DNA of 6,511 nucleotides from JBAXPV01 sp037132075 (lineage in GTDB: Bacteria > Bacteroidota > Bacteroidia > Bacteroidales > CAIXZF01), in NCBI GenBank assembly GCA_037132075.1, contig JBAXPV010000079.1, forward strand, positions 1 to 6,511, given 5' to 3'. Shown piece by piece: positions 1 through 6,511 of this stretch (the stretch's first letter is position 1; the number at the start of each line of letters is the position of its first letter). Below the pieces are notes generated by a model. The model was not told where the DNA came from and searched no databases. It was given only the letters and a program-made list of their open reading frames with translations. The position numbers were made by a program, and so were the translations under genes.

Positions 1-3000
1 CGGACATGACCATCACCAAGACCGGCACACCGGATCCTGTGATAGCCGGCCAGAACGTGACCTATACCATTACCGTCACCAACAATGGCCCCTCTGATGC
101 ACAGGCTGTTGCGGTGAATGACGTGCTGCCTGCGGGTCTGACCTTTGTTAGTGCCACACCTTTAACTGGCTCATGGTCAGCACCCAACTGGACCATTGGA
201 ACCCTGGCCAATTCCGGCGAGGCAACGTTGATTTTGGTGGCTAAAGTCAACAACAATGTCGCCAATAATAGCACTATCATCAATACGGCTAGTGTATCAA
301 GCACAACAACGGATCCGGTAACGCTTAATAATTCAGCGAGTAAGTCGGTTAATGTCTCTACTTCTTCAGATCTGTCAATCACCAAGACCCGCACACCGGG
401 TGCTGTGATAGCCGGAGAAAATGTGACTTTTACCGTCACTGTCACTAACAATGGCCCCTCTGACGCACAGGATGTTGTAGTGAATGATGTGCTGCCTGCA
501 GGTCTGACATTCGTCAGCGCCACACCTTTGACAGGATCATGGATATATCCAAACTGGACAATCGGAACCCTTGCCAATTCCGGCACAGCGACAATGACCC
601 TTGTGGCCAAAGTCAACAGCAATGTTGCCCATGGTAGTGTCGTTACCAATACTGCTTCTGTCTTCAGCACAACTTCAGATCCGATACTGGCTAATAATTC
701 AGCGGACAAATCCGTATATGTCATTACTTCTGCAGATTTGTCCATTATGAAAACAACCGAGGTACCTACTGTGATAATCGGAGAAAATGTGACCTATACC
801 ATCACTGTCACCAACAATGGGCCCTCTGATGCACAAGCTGTTGTTGCGAATGATGTGCTGCCTGCGGGCCTGACCTTCGTTAGTGCCACACCATCAACAG
901 GGTCATGGTCGGCACCTTACTGGACCATCGGAACCCTGGCCAATACCGGCACAGCGACAATGACCCTGGTGGCTAAAGTCAACAACAATGTTCCCCACGG
1001 TACCTCTATCATTAATACTGCAACGGTATCCAGCACAACAACTGACCCGACGCCGGATAATAACACATCAAGCTTTGGTTTTGCCGCCATTGCTTCTGCA
1101 GATCTGTCCATCACCAAGACCGCCACGCCGGATCCTGTGATCGCCGGCCAGAATGTGACCTATACCATTACTGTCACCAACAATGGGCCCTCTGATGCAC
1201 AAGCTGTTGTTGCGAATGATGTGCTGCCTGCGGGTCTGACCTTCGTCAGTGCCACACCATCAACAGGATCATGGACTTCCCCAAACTGGACAATCGGAAC
1301 CCTTGCCAATTCCGGCACAGCAACGATGACGTTGCTCGCTAAAGTCAACAGTGATGTTGAAGACGATGCTTTGATAACAAATAATGTTTCATTACTTAGC
1401 ATTACCACTGACCCTGTTTCTGGCAACAATACTTCATCAGCCACAGTCCTTGTATATAATCCAGGTATTTCAGGTGTTGTTTATGATGATCCAAACGGGT
1501 TAACTGATGCGACAATCAATGGAAACGGATCCAATGCCAGTGGTCATATGTATATTAACCTAGTGAGTGCATCCAATACTGTTTTGACATCGCTGCCTGT
1601 CAATGCTGATGGCACATATTTCTTTGGCGTTGACCAGGGTATTCAAATCAACAGCGCTTATAAAATTATTCTGAGCAGTGGGATTGTCTCTGTGAGTAGC
1701 ACCCTGATTGCTGCCGTATTTCCGGGCAACTGGGTCCCAACAGGAGAGTTTTTGGGAACAGGCAGCGGTAATGATGGCATTCCAAACGGAATACTGAGTG
1801 TTTCTGTATTAACCTCCAAGCTTTCCAATGCCAGGTTCGGAACCGACGAACTCCCAACAGCAATCCCTTCTGATCCTGCACCTCAATACAATCCGGGTGG
1901 AACAAACAGCGTAAGCATCCCTGCTGGCTCCTTCAATGGCACTGATCCTGAAAGCCCGGCTGGCTATATCCTGATGTTGAAGATTGTCTCCTTCCCATCA
2001 AATACAAATACGATCACAGTCAACGGAAACACCTATTCTTCAGAAACTTGGCCATTAAGTGGAGTCTGGGTTCCTACCAATACATCTGGGAATCCAATTC
2101 AGGCGATCAGCATTGACCCTGTTGACGGTTCAGTCACTCCTGTCATAAACTTCAGTGTATTTGACAATGCTGGACGAGAATCCATGAGCAGCGTCGCGCT
2201 CCATATACCTTTTTATAGCATTAACCTTTCAGGTCATGTTTATAATGATGTCAATGGGATGAACTCCGGAAACAGGGTTGATGGAATCGGTATTGGAACA
2301 GCATCAGTTGTCCCATTGTTTGTTTCCTTAACAACAGAAGGGTTTGTAAGTTCGACCGTGGCGGTAAGTCCTGAAGGGACTTATACTTTCTCTAATCTGA
2401 ATAGCAGCCTGAATTATTCTGTTACTCTCAGTACCTCCAATACTCCGGCAGGGAACCCGGCTCCTGTTTCCAGCCTTCCTGCAGGATGGGTTAACACGGG
2501 TGAAATACTTAACAATGCCGCAAACAGCCTTACAGGAAATGATGGATTAACAACTGGCATACTACTTGTCGGGCATGTCACAGCGGATGCAATCAATGCC
2601 AATTTCGGTATCGAGCAAGCCCCACTGGCGAACAGCAACCTGCTACCCAATCAAATCAACCCCGGAGGTACGAACAATCTAAGTATTCCTGCATCCTTGT
2701 TTACGGGTAGTGATTTCTCTCCAGGAACCATCACATCGATTCGGGTCATCACATATCCAACGTATGCCACCTTCATTACGATCAATGGTATCGCTTATAA
2801 TAGCGGGACTTTCCCGCTTGGCGGCATCACCATTCCTGCCAATTCCGCCGGAAACCCAAGTCAGTCAGTGACGATAGATCCCGTTGATGGTGTCGTTGAG
2901 GTTAACATCTCCTATGTGACTGTCGATAATGCTGGCTTCTCTTCTTCCGCTGCAACAGTTTCAATACAGCTGTTTACGATACCAACAATCACTTGCCCTG

Positions 3001-6000
3001 CCAATGTTGTTATGCTGACTGATGCCGGACTTTGTACCGGAACTGCCATTGGATTGACAGCTGCCTGTTTCGATTATGATGTTTTGGCCTCCCTTACCTG
3101 GACTATGTCCGGAGCCGGCACGGCTTCTTCAACGGTAACGGGAATCAACAACCTCAGCAATTATACTTTTAACAAGGGAACTTCAATTGTTAGCTATACC
3201 GTGACGAATATCCATGGGTATTCCGCTTCATGTTCCTTCAGTGTTATTGTAAATGACAATGAATCACCGCTGATCAATTGCCCGGCTAATATAGTTGTTA
3301 ACAATACGGCTGGTTTGTGCAGTGCTGTGGTTTCCTATTCGCTTACTGGCACCGACAACTGTTTACCGCCAGGAATTACTCAAGTCTCCGGTATTGCTTC
3401 GGGCTCAGTATTCCCGCTGGGGACAACAAGCAATTCATTCCTGGCAACTGATGCTTCAGGAAATACCACAAACTGTAGCTTTACAGTTACTGTCAATGAC
3501 AATACTGCCCCATCGATTGTTTGTCCGGCTAACATAAGTTTGAATGCCGACGCTGGCCATTGCAATGCATTGGTGAGTGTCCCTGTTCCTGTGACCGCTG
3601 ACAATTGCGGCCTTGGAACTGTGTTAAATAGCTTCAGCGGTACAGGCAATGCTTCCGGGACTTATGATGTGGGAACGACTACTGTCATCTGGACTGTAAC
3701 GGATATTCATTCCAATACATCCACTTGTTCTATGACAGTGACGGTAAGCGACCAGCAGTTGCCTGCCATTACTTGTCCTGCAAACATCAGCGTAATTGCT
3801 GATGCAGGCCAATGCAGTGCTTTGGTCACGATTCCTGTACCAGTTACCAATGACAATTGCGGTGTCGCAACACTTACCAATAACTTTAACAGCAATGGCA
3901 ATGTTTCCGGGACATACCCTGTGGGAACGACTACTGTCATCTGGACTGTAACGGATATTCATTCCAATACGTCCACTTGTTCTATGACAGTGACGGTAAG
4001 CGACCAGCAGGTGCCTGCCATTACTTGTCCTGCAAACATCAGCGTAATTGCTGATGCAGGCCAATGCAGTGCTTTAGTCACGATTCCTGTACCAGTTACC
4101 AATGACAATTGTGGTGTCGCAACACTTACCAATAACTTTAACAGCAATGGCAATGCTTCCGGAACTTATCCTGTGGGAACGACTACAGTGATATGGACTG
4201 TGAATGATGTTCACGGCAATTCGTCTGCATGTTCAATGTCAGTAACGGTTACTGACAACCAGGCTCCTTTTGTTAGATGTCCTTCGAATATCAGTGTGAA
4301 TGCAGCAACAGGTCAGTGTAATGCTTTTGTATCAGTCCCCTTGCCTGTTTCTTCTGACAACTGCGGCATTTCAAGTGTTTTGAACAATGTCAATAACAGC
4401 AATAATGCTTCAGGGACATATGCCATTGGAACAAGTATTATCATCTGGACTGTAACAGATATCCATGGCAATTCCTCGACATGTTCGACAACAATAACGG
4501 TTGTCGACAACCAGCCACCCACAATTGTTTGCCCGAACACCCTGCTTTTGAATACCACCCAGTGGCTGTGTACTGCAACCCAGGCAAATCTTGGGACACC
4601 TGTCACCAGTGACAATTGCGGTATTGCTTCCGTAGTTAACAATGCACCAATAGTATTCCAGCGCGGAACCACTCATGTTACCTGGACTGTTACAGATTCT
4701 TATGGAAATACCGCAAGCTGTAACCAGGATATTGTGGTAATTGACAGCCAGACCCCAGCTATCACCTGCCCTGCCCCAGTTTTCGTTAACGCCGGTGCCG
4801 GTTCTTGTGTCGCTTCAAACCTCAACATTGGCACTCCTGCTTATTATGACAATTGCCCGGGATCTGTAGTTACAAATAATGCACCAGGCACTTATCCTGT
4901 CGGGATTACTACGATCGTCTGGACGGTTGTGGCTGCCAATGGTCAATATGCCAGCTGCAGCCAGCTGGTCACGGTAATAGACAATCAAAGCCCAACAATT
5001 GTTTGTCCTCCTGCCAAAACAGTATATCTGATGACCGGACAATGCACTGCCAGTAACGTAGAACCTGGCACTGCCAATTCCGCTGATAATTGCGGAATTG
5101 CTACAGTGACGAACAATGCGCCATCAGCTTTCCCCAAAGGATTAACAACAGTAACATGGACTGTGACGGACGTGAATGGAATATCAGGGAGTTGTAGCCA
5201 GATCATTACAGTTGTTGACAACATTCCGCCGGCAATTGAATGTCCACCAGCAGTAAACGCCAATACCAATGCCGGGACCTGTATGGCAACCGGTATAAAC
5301 ATAGGCAACGCCGTTGCTACCGACAACTGTGGTGTGGCAGTAATCACCAACAATGCTCCTGCTTCCTATCCTGTTGGAATAACTACTGTAAGCTGGATCG
5401 CAACTGATGTTTCCGGGTATACTGCAGTTTGTGTACAATTGGTTACCATCACAGACAATGCTGCGCCTTTGATGGCATGTCCTGCTGATATTTTTGTCAA
5501 TGCCAATCCAGGAATTTGCAATGCCACGAATGTCGCCTTAGGCAGTCCTACTGTAAGTGACAATTGTTCCGGCCAGATCACCCTGACTAACAATGAATTG
5601 ACGCAATATCCTCTCGGAATCACTACGGTCAACTGGACCGCAACTGACATCCATGGGAATACAGCAGTATGCAGCCAGCAGGTGACTGTACTTGACAACC
5701 AGGCACCGGGCATTGTTTGTCCAATGAATATAACAATACCGGCAAATTCCGGTGTTTGTTACGCAAGCAATGTTAACCCCGGAGTCCCCATTACATCAGA
5801 TAACTGTAATGGACCATTAAGCCTGAGCTCGAATGCTCCGGCACAATTCTTGCTTGGAACCACGACAGTAATCTGGACTGTTACAGATGCTGCGAACCAC
5901 ACGGCAAGCTGTTCACAGCTGGTCACTGTTGTTGACCAGCAGACTCCTCTGATCATAGCACAGGCTGCAATCACTGTATTTTCCGGGACGACTTCCTGTA

Positions 6001-6511
6001 CTGCTGCTAATTTGATTTTAGGAAATCCTCTTGTTACGGAGAACTGCGCTATACTTAGCGTAACAAACAATGCACCATCGGCTTACCCTGTCGGAGTCAC
6101 CACCGTAGTTTGGGTTGCTACGGATGCTGCCGGAAACAGTGCTGCCACAAACCAGATTGTGATAGTTATCGATACCATTCCGCCTCAGATTGTCTGCCCA
6201 CCGGATATCAATGCACTGGTGCAGGCAGTAAATTGCCAGTCCGGCAATATAGAAACCGGTTCTGCTACAGTCACTGACAATTGCAGTGTTACATCAATCA
6301 TCAACAATGCTCCGGCTGGCTTCTCATTAGGTACAACAACGATTACGTGGATCGCAACCGATGCCAGCGGGAATACGTCCCAATGCCAGCAATTGGTCAA
6401 TGTAAATGACAATACACCTCCCACGGTTGTGTGCCCGGCCACCGCAGTATTTACTTCAAATCCGGGTGAGTGTTCGGTGTCAAATGTAAATATTGGTGTG
6501 CCGACAGCTTC
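1..6511 (+). CDS. Giant multidomain repeat protein (DUF11 - SdrD B-like - HYR), internal fragment open at both ends
   Basis: Reading from base 3, all 2169 codons are sense codons with no stop and no frameshift, so the gene enters and leaves the window. Domains in order: four DUF11 repeats (residues 1-486), two composite SdrD B-like modules (487-994), and fifteen HYR repeats (995-2169, the last truncated). The protein is rich in Thr, Asn, Val, Ser and Gly and almost entirely predicted beta strand; I see no membrane segment, coiled coil or catalytic motif. All 56 cysteines fall in the HYR part. Domain families of this kind form stacked Ig-like folds in extracellular proteins, so the product is most likely an exported surface stalk or adhesin. 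In Bacteroidota, comparable proteins are usually exported by the type IX system through a C-terminal sorting domain, which would lie downstream of this window. The start codon, signal peptide, C terminus and any operon partners cannot be seen. Domain assignments are firm; the cellular role is inference. Confidence 0.95.
3..368 (+). repeat. DUF11 repeat 1
   Basis: Residues 1-122. The unit opens with DMTITKTGTPDPVIAGQ, followed by the DUF11 core VTYTITVTNNGPSDA, the VLPAGLTFVSATP strand-turn, the NWTIGTLANSG segment and the closing VNTASVSSTTTDP stretch. The upstream edge of the window falls at or just before its first residue, so more copies may precede it. It is the only copy with GEATLILVAK where the others have GTATMTL. 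DUF11 (PF01345) is an Ig-like, structural extracellular domain with no known enzymatic function. Confidence 0.9.
369..734 (+). repeat. DUF11 repeat 2
   Basis: Residues 123-244, exactly 122 aa after repeat 1. It starts DLSITKTRTPGAVIAGEN and keeps the TVTNNGPSDAQ, VLPAGLTFVSATP and NWTIGTLANSG blocks. It differs from the others in GSWIYPNW and in the VFSTTSDPILANNSADKSV tail. Bases 549-587 are identical to bases 1281-1319 of repeat 4, while repeats 1 and 3 carry a different version of this block. Confidence 0.9.
735..1100 (+). repeat. DUF11 repeat 3
   Basis: Residues 245-366, again 122 aa. It has the most diverged opening of the four, DLSIMKTTEVPTVIIGEN in place of SITKT-x-TPDPVIAGQ, but from TYTITVTNNGPSDAQ onward it is almost the same at DNA level as repeat 4. 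Its linker to repeat 4 (NNTSSFGFAAIASA) lacks the SxKSV pattern that closes repeats 1 and 2. Confidence 0.9.
1101..1460 (+). repeat. DUF11 repeat 4 (last copy)
   Basis: Residues 367-486. It begins DLSITKTATPDPVIAGQ like repeat 1, continues with the repeat 3 version of the NNGPSDAQAVVANDVLPAG block, then carries the repeat 2 version of SPNWTIGTLANSGTA. The C-terminal third diverges (SDVEDDALITNNVSLLSIT) and ends in a short TSSATVLVYN linker leading into the SdrD B-like module. This is the final DUF11 unit, and its tail is the most degraded, as expected for an array-end copy. Confidence 0.9.
1461..2219 (+). repeat. Composite module A: SdrD/Cna B-like segment plus unassigned beta-rich segment
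   Basis: Residues 487-739 (253 aa). The first part has SGVVYDDPNGLTD at the start, then GTYFF and a YKIILSSG strand, which is the pattern of SdrD/Cna B-like domains; the Asp/Asn-rich DDPNG loop could bind calcium, as in staphylococcal SdrD B repeats, but that is inference. A bridging stretch follows (NWVPTGEFLGTGSGNDG, then NARFGTDE). The second part starts near base 1887 with YNPGGTNSVSIPAGSF and runs through ITVNGNTYSS, SGNPIQAISIDPVDG (IDPVDG at 2112-2129) and VFDNAGRES. I do not recognise a named family for this second part; its ending resembles the final strands of Ig-like or cadherin-like folds. It aligns along its full length with module B and contains no cysteine. Confidence 0.75.
2220..2984 (+). 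repeat. Composite module B: diverged second copy of module A
   Basis: Residues 740-994 (255 aa). It opens INLSGHVYNDVNGMNSG, matching SGVVYDDPNG of module A, and has GTYTFSNLNSSLNYSVTLS, GWVNTGEILN, NSLTGNDG-x-x-TGIL, NANFGIE, then INPGGTNNLSIPASLF, FITINGIAYNSGTFPLGG, SAGNPSQSVTIDPVDG (IDPVDG at 2874-2891) and VDNAGFSSS. The same landmarks occur in the same order in module A, about 253 residues earlier. The two copies no longer match visibly at DNA level, so the duplication is old or arose elsewhere. The final LFTIP runs straight into the first HYR domain. Confidence 0.75.
2985..3269 (+). repeat. HYR domain 1 (atypical, 95 aa)
   Basis: Residues 995-1089. It has ITCPANV at the start, GLCTG, a third Cys in AACFDYD in place of the usual DNCG, and SASCSFSVIVND at the end, so all four Cys positions are filled. 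The middle is longer and different (LTWTMSGAGTASSTVTG, NYTFNKGTSIVSYTVTN), so it is the longest and most diverged HYR of the array. It may act as a cap or adaptor between module B and the regular repeats. Confidence 0.75.
3270..3512 (+). repeat. HYR domain 2 (81 aa)
   Basis: Residues 1090-1170. Landmarks are INCPANIVVNNTAGLC, GTDNCLPPG, FPLGTTSNSFLATDASGNTT and NCSFTVTVND. It keeps the ATDASGN motif of classical HYR domains but has Phe (SFLATD) where the later repeats have a conserved Trp (IWTVTD). Confidence 0.88.
3513..3764 (+). repeat. HYR domain 3 (84-aa type)
   Basis: Residues 1171-1254. This is the first of four consecutive 84-aa HYR repeats: IVCPANISLNADAGHC, VSVPVPVTADNCG, GNASGTYDVGTTTVIWTVTD and TCSMTVTVSD. 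Its 3' end (from base 3669) already belongs to the nearly identical 252-bp direct repeat shared with HYR 4 and 5. Confidence 0.9.
3669..4172 (+). repeat. Recent tandem duplication, two 252-bp copies
   Basis: Copy 1 is 3669-3920 and copy 2 is 3921-4172. By eye they differ at 8 of 252 bases (about 97% identical), and four of these lie in the last 18 bases of the copy. Only two differences change an amino acid (Leu to Val at codon 4011, Val to Ala at codon 4155). The unit is exactly one HYR repeat (84 codons), so the frame is kept. The boundaries fall inside the domains, at the GTTT turn, not at the domain edges. Confidence 0.9.
3765..4016 (+). repeat. HYR domain 4 (84-aa type)
   Basis: Residues 1255-1338. 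Landmarks are ITCPANISVIADAGQC, VTIPVPVTNDNCG, NSNGNVSGTYPVGTTT and VIWTVTDIHSNTSTC. It is nearly identical to HYR 5 in protein and DNA. Confidence 0.92.
4017..4268 (+). repeat. HYR domain 5 (84-aa type, near-copy of HYR 4)
   Basis: Residues 1339-1422. It repeats HYR 4 almost word for word until the last third, where VIWTVNDVHGNSSAC replaces VIWTVTDIHSNTSTC. The change marks the right edge of the recent duplication, near base 4172. Confidence 0.92.
4269..4520 (+). repeat. HYR domain 6 (84-aa type, last of its class)
   Basis: Residues 1423-1506. It has VRCPSNISVNAATGQC, VSVPLPVSSDNCG, NNSNNASGTYAIGTSIIIW and STCSTTITVVD. The Arg in VRCP is one of only two arginines in the whole HYR array. Its DNA is clearly diverged from HYR 4 and 5, so it was not part of the recent duplication. 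Confidence 0.9.
4521..4757 (+). repeat. HYR domain 7 (first of the 79-aa type)
   Basis: Residues 1507-1585. This is the point where the repeat changes form: the VPVPVT strand becomes ANLGTPVTSDNCG, the NGNASGTY loop shortens to NNAPIVF, and the end becomes ASCNQDIVVID. It has an unusual TTQWLC before the second Cys and one of the two array arginines (FQRG). Confidence 0.88.
4758..5468 (+). repeat. HYR domains 8-10 (three 79-aa repeats)
   Basis: Domain 8 is 4758-4994, domain 9 is 4995-5231 and domain 10 is 5232-5468, each exactly 237 bp. They share x-x-CP, GxCxA, DNC, NNAP, a YPVGITT-like turn, a conserved Trp strand and a Cys-x-Gln near the end. Domain 8 has VVAANGQYASC in place of the usual TD-x-x-GN-T motif. 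Domain 9 holds two of the three lysines of the array (AKTVY and FPKG). Domain 10 has CVQ where most neighbours have CSQ. Confidence 0.9.
5469..5948 (+). repeat. HYR domains 11-12 (two 80-aa repeats)
   Basis: Domain 11 is 5469-5708 and domain 12 is 5709-5948, each 240 bp. Both carry one extra residue after the third Cys (DNCSGQITL and DNCNGPLSL) compared with the 79-aa repeats around them. That shared insertion suggests the two are closest relatives or derive from a common ancestor repeat. Both keep four Cys and the Trp strand (NWTATD, IWTVTD). Confidence 0.9.
5949..6185 (+). repeat. HYR domain 13 (lacks first and fourth cysteines)
   Basis: Residues 1983-2061. The opening reads LIIAQAAITV, with Ala (codon 5958) where every other repeat has the Cys of CP. 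The end reads NSAATNQIVIVID, with Thr (codon 6147) where the others have Cys. The second and third cysteines remain (TSC at codon 5997, ENC at codon 6045). Length, the NNAPSAYPVG turn and the VVWVATD strand are otherwise normal, so the fold is probably kept. Confidence 0.88.
6186..6422 (+). repeat. HYR domain 14 (79 aa)
   Basis: Residues 2062-2140. It is a normal four-Cys repeat: IVCPPDI, VNCQS, TDNCSV and SQCQQ, with FSLGTTTITWIATDASGN in the second half. It follows directly on the Cys-poor repeat 13, showing that the loss there is not a trend towards the array end. Confidence 0.88.
6423..6511 (+). repeat. HYR domain 15 (partial, cut by window edge)
   Basis: Residues 2141-2169 are visible: TVVCPATAVFTSNPGEC followed by SNVNIGVPTA. 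The first two Cys are present. The sequence matches the 79-aa type closely, so the array certainly continues beyond the window. Confidence 0.88.

Noticed and set aside
62..1444. Minus-strand open frames across the DUF11 region with repeated LLLTLAT / VPELARVP-like peptides
   Set aside because: They are antisense shadows. The repeat length (366 bp) is a multiple of three, so a chance open antisense frame recurs in each unit. The + frame is open throughout and has recognisable domains.
3..1460. Possible intramolecular isopeptide bonds in DUF11 repeats, from the conserved Lys of the ITKT/IMKT motif
   Set aside because: The Lys is conserved in all four repeats, but I cannot identify a consistent catalytic acid and partner Asn without a structure, so the claim is not supportable.
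1440..1500. Gene boundary or fusion point between the DUF11 array and the SdrD B-like module
   Set aside because: The frame continues without a stop or shift, there is no ribosome-binding-site/start arrangement, and DUF11 plus SdrD B-like combinations are common within single Bacteroidota proteins.
3295..3537. Short + strand open frame in another frame inside HYR 2-3
   Set aside because: It lies wholly within the long frame-3 coding region and its translation resembles no domain.
3380..6442. Minus-strand open frames across the HYR array, some with internally repeated peptides
   Set aside because: The repeated peptides simply mirror the 252-bp and 237-bp periodicity of the + strand HYR repeats. 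They show no recognisable domain and overlap each other in different frames.
2985..6511. CRISPR array or non-coding satellite explanation for the periodic sequence
   Set aside because: The periods (237-285 bp) are whole numbers of codons, the frame stays open, and the units are HYR protein domains. There are no short identical repeats with unique spacers.

Overview
The window is a single protein-coding stretch. Frame 3 of the + strand (first whole codon at base 3) is open from one edge to the other: 2169 codons, no stop codon, and neither the true start nor the end of the gene in view. It is an internal piece of a very large, repetitive, secreted or surface-exposed protein. No other gene, RNA gene, promoter, ribosome binding site, terminator, CRISPR array or mobile element could be supported. 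In the notes below, residue n is the codon beginning at base 3n.

Layout. (1) Bases 3-1460: four tandem DUF11-type beta-sandwich repeats, spaced exactly 366 bp (122 aa). (2) Bases 1461-2984: two diverged copies of a composite module of about 253-255 aa. Each begins with an SdrD/Cna B-like segment (SG-x-VY-x-D-x-NG) and continues into a second segment I cannot name (NPGGTN ... IDPVDG ... DNAG). (3) Bases 2985-6511: at least fifteen HYR (hyalin repeat) domains, fourteen complete and one cut by the window edge. The first two are atypical, the next four are 84 aa long, and the rest are 79-80 aa long. Nearly all carry four cysteines.

Organism. DUF11, SdrD B-like and HYR arrays together in one giant protein, with moderate GC (roughly mid-40s percent, estimated from a few lines), are typical of Bacteroidota, for example Chitinophagaceae, Sphingobacteriales or Flavobacteriales relatives. 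This is inferred from domain architecture; there is no taxonomic marker in the window. In that phylum such proteins usually carry an N-terminal signal peptide and a C-terminal type IX secretion sorting domain, both of which would lie outside this window.

Probable role: an extended rod- or stalk-like surface protein in adhesion, matrix or gliding-related functions. Most of the interest is in how the repeats evolved: a recent 252-bp duplication, mosaic DUF11 units suggesting recombination between repeats, a HYR repeat that has lost one apparent disulfide pair, and a 1175-residue HYR array with only five Lys/Arg residues. I found no sign of a novel multi-gene system.
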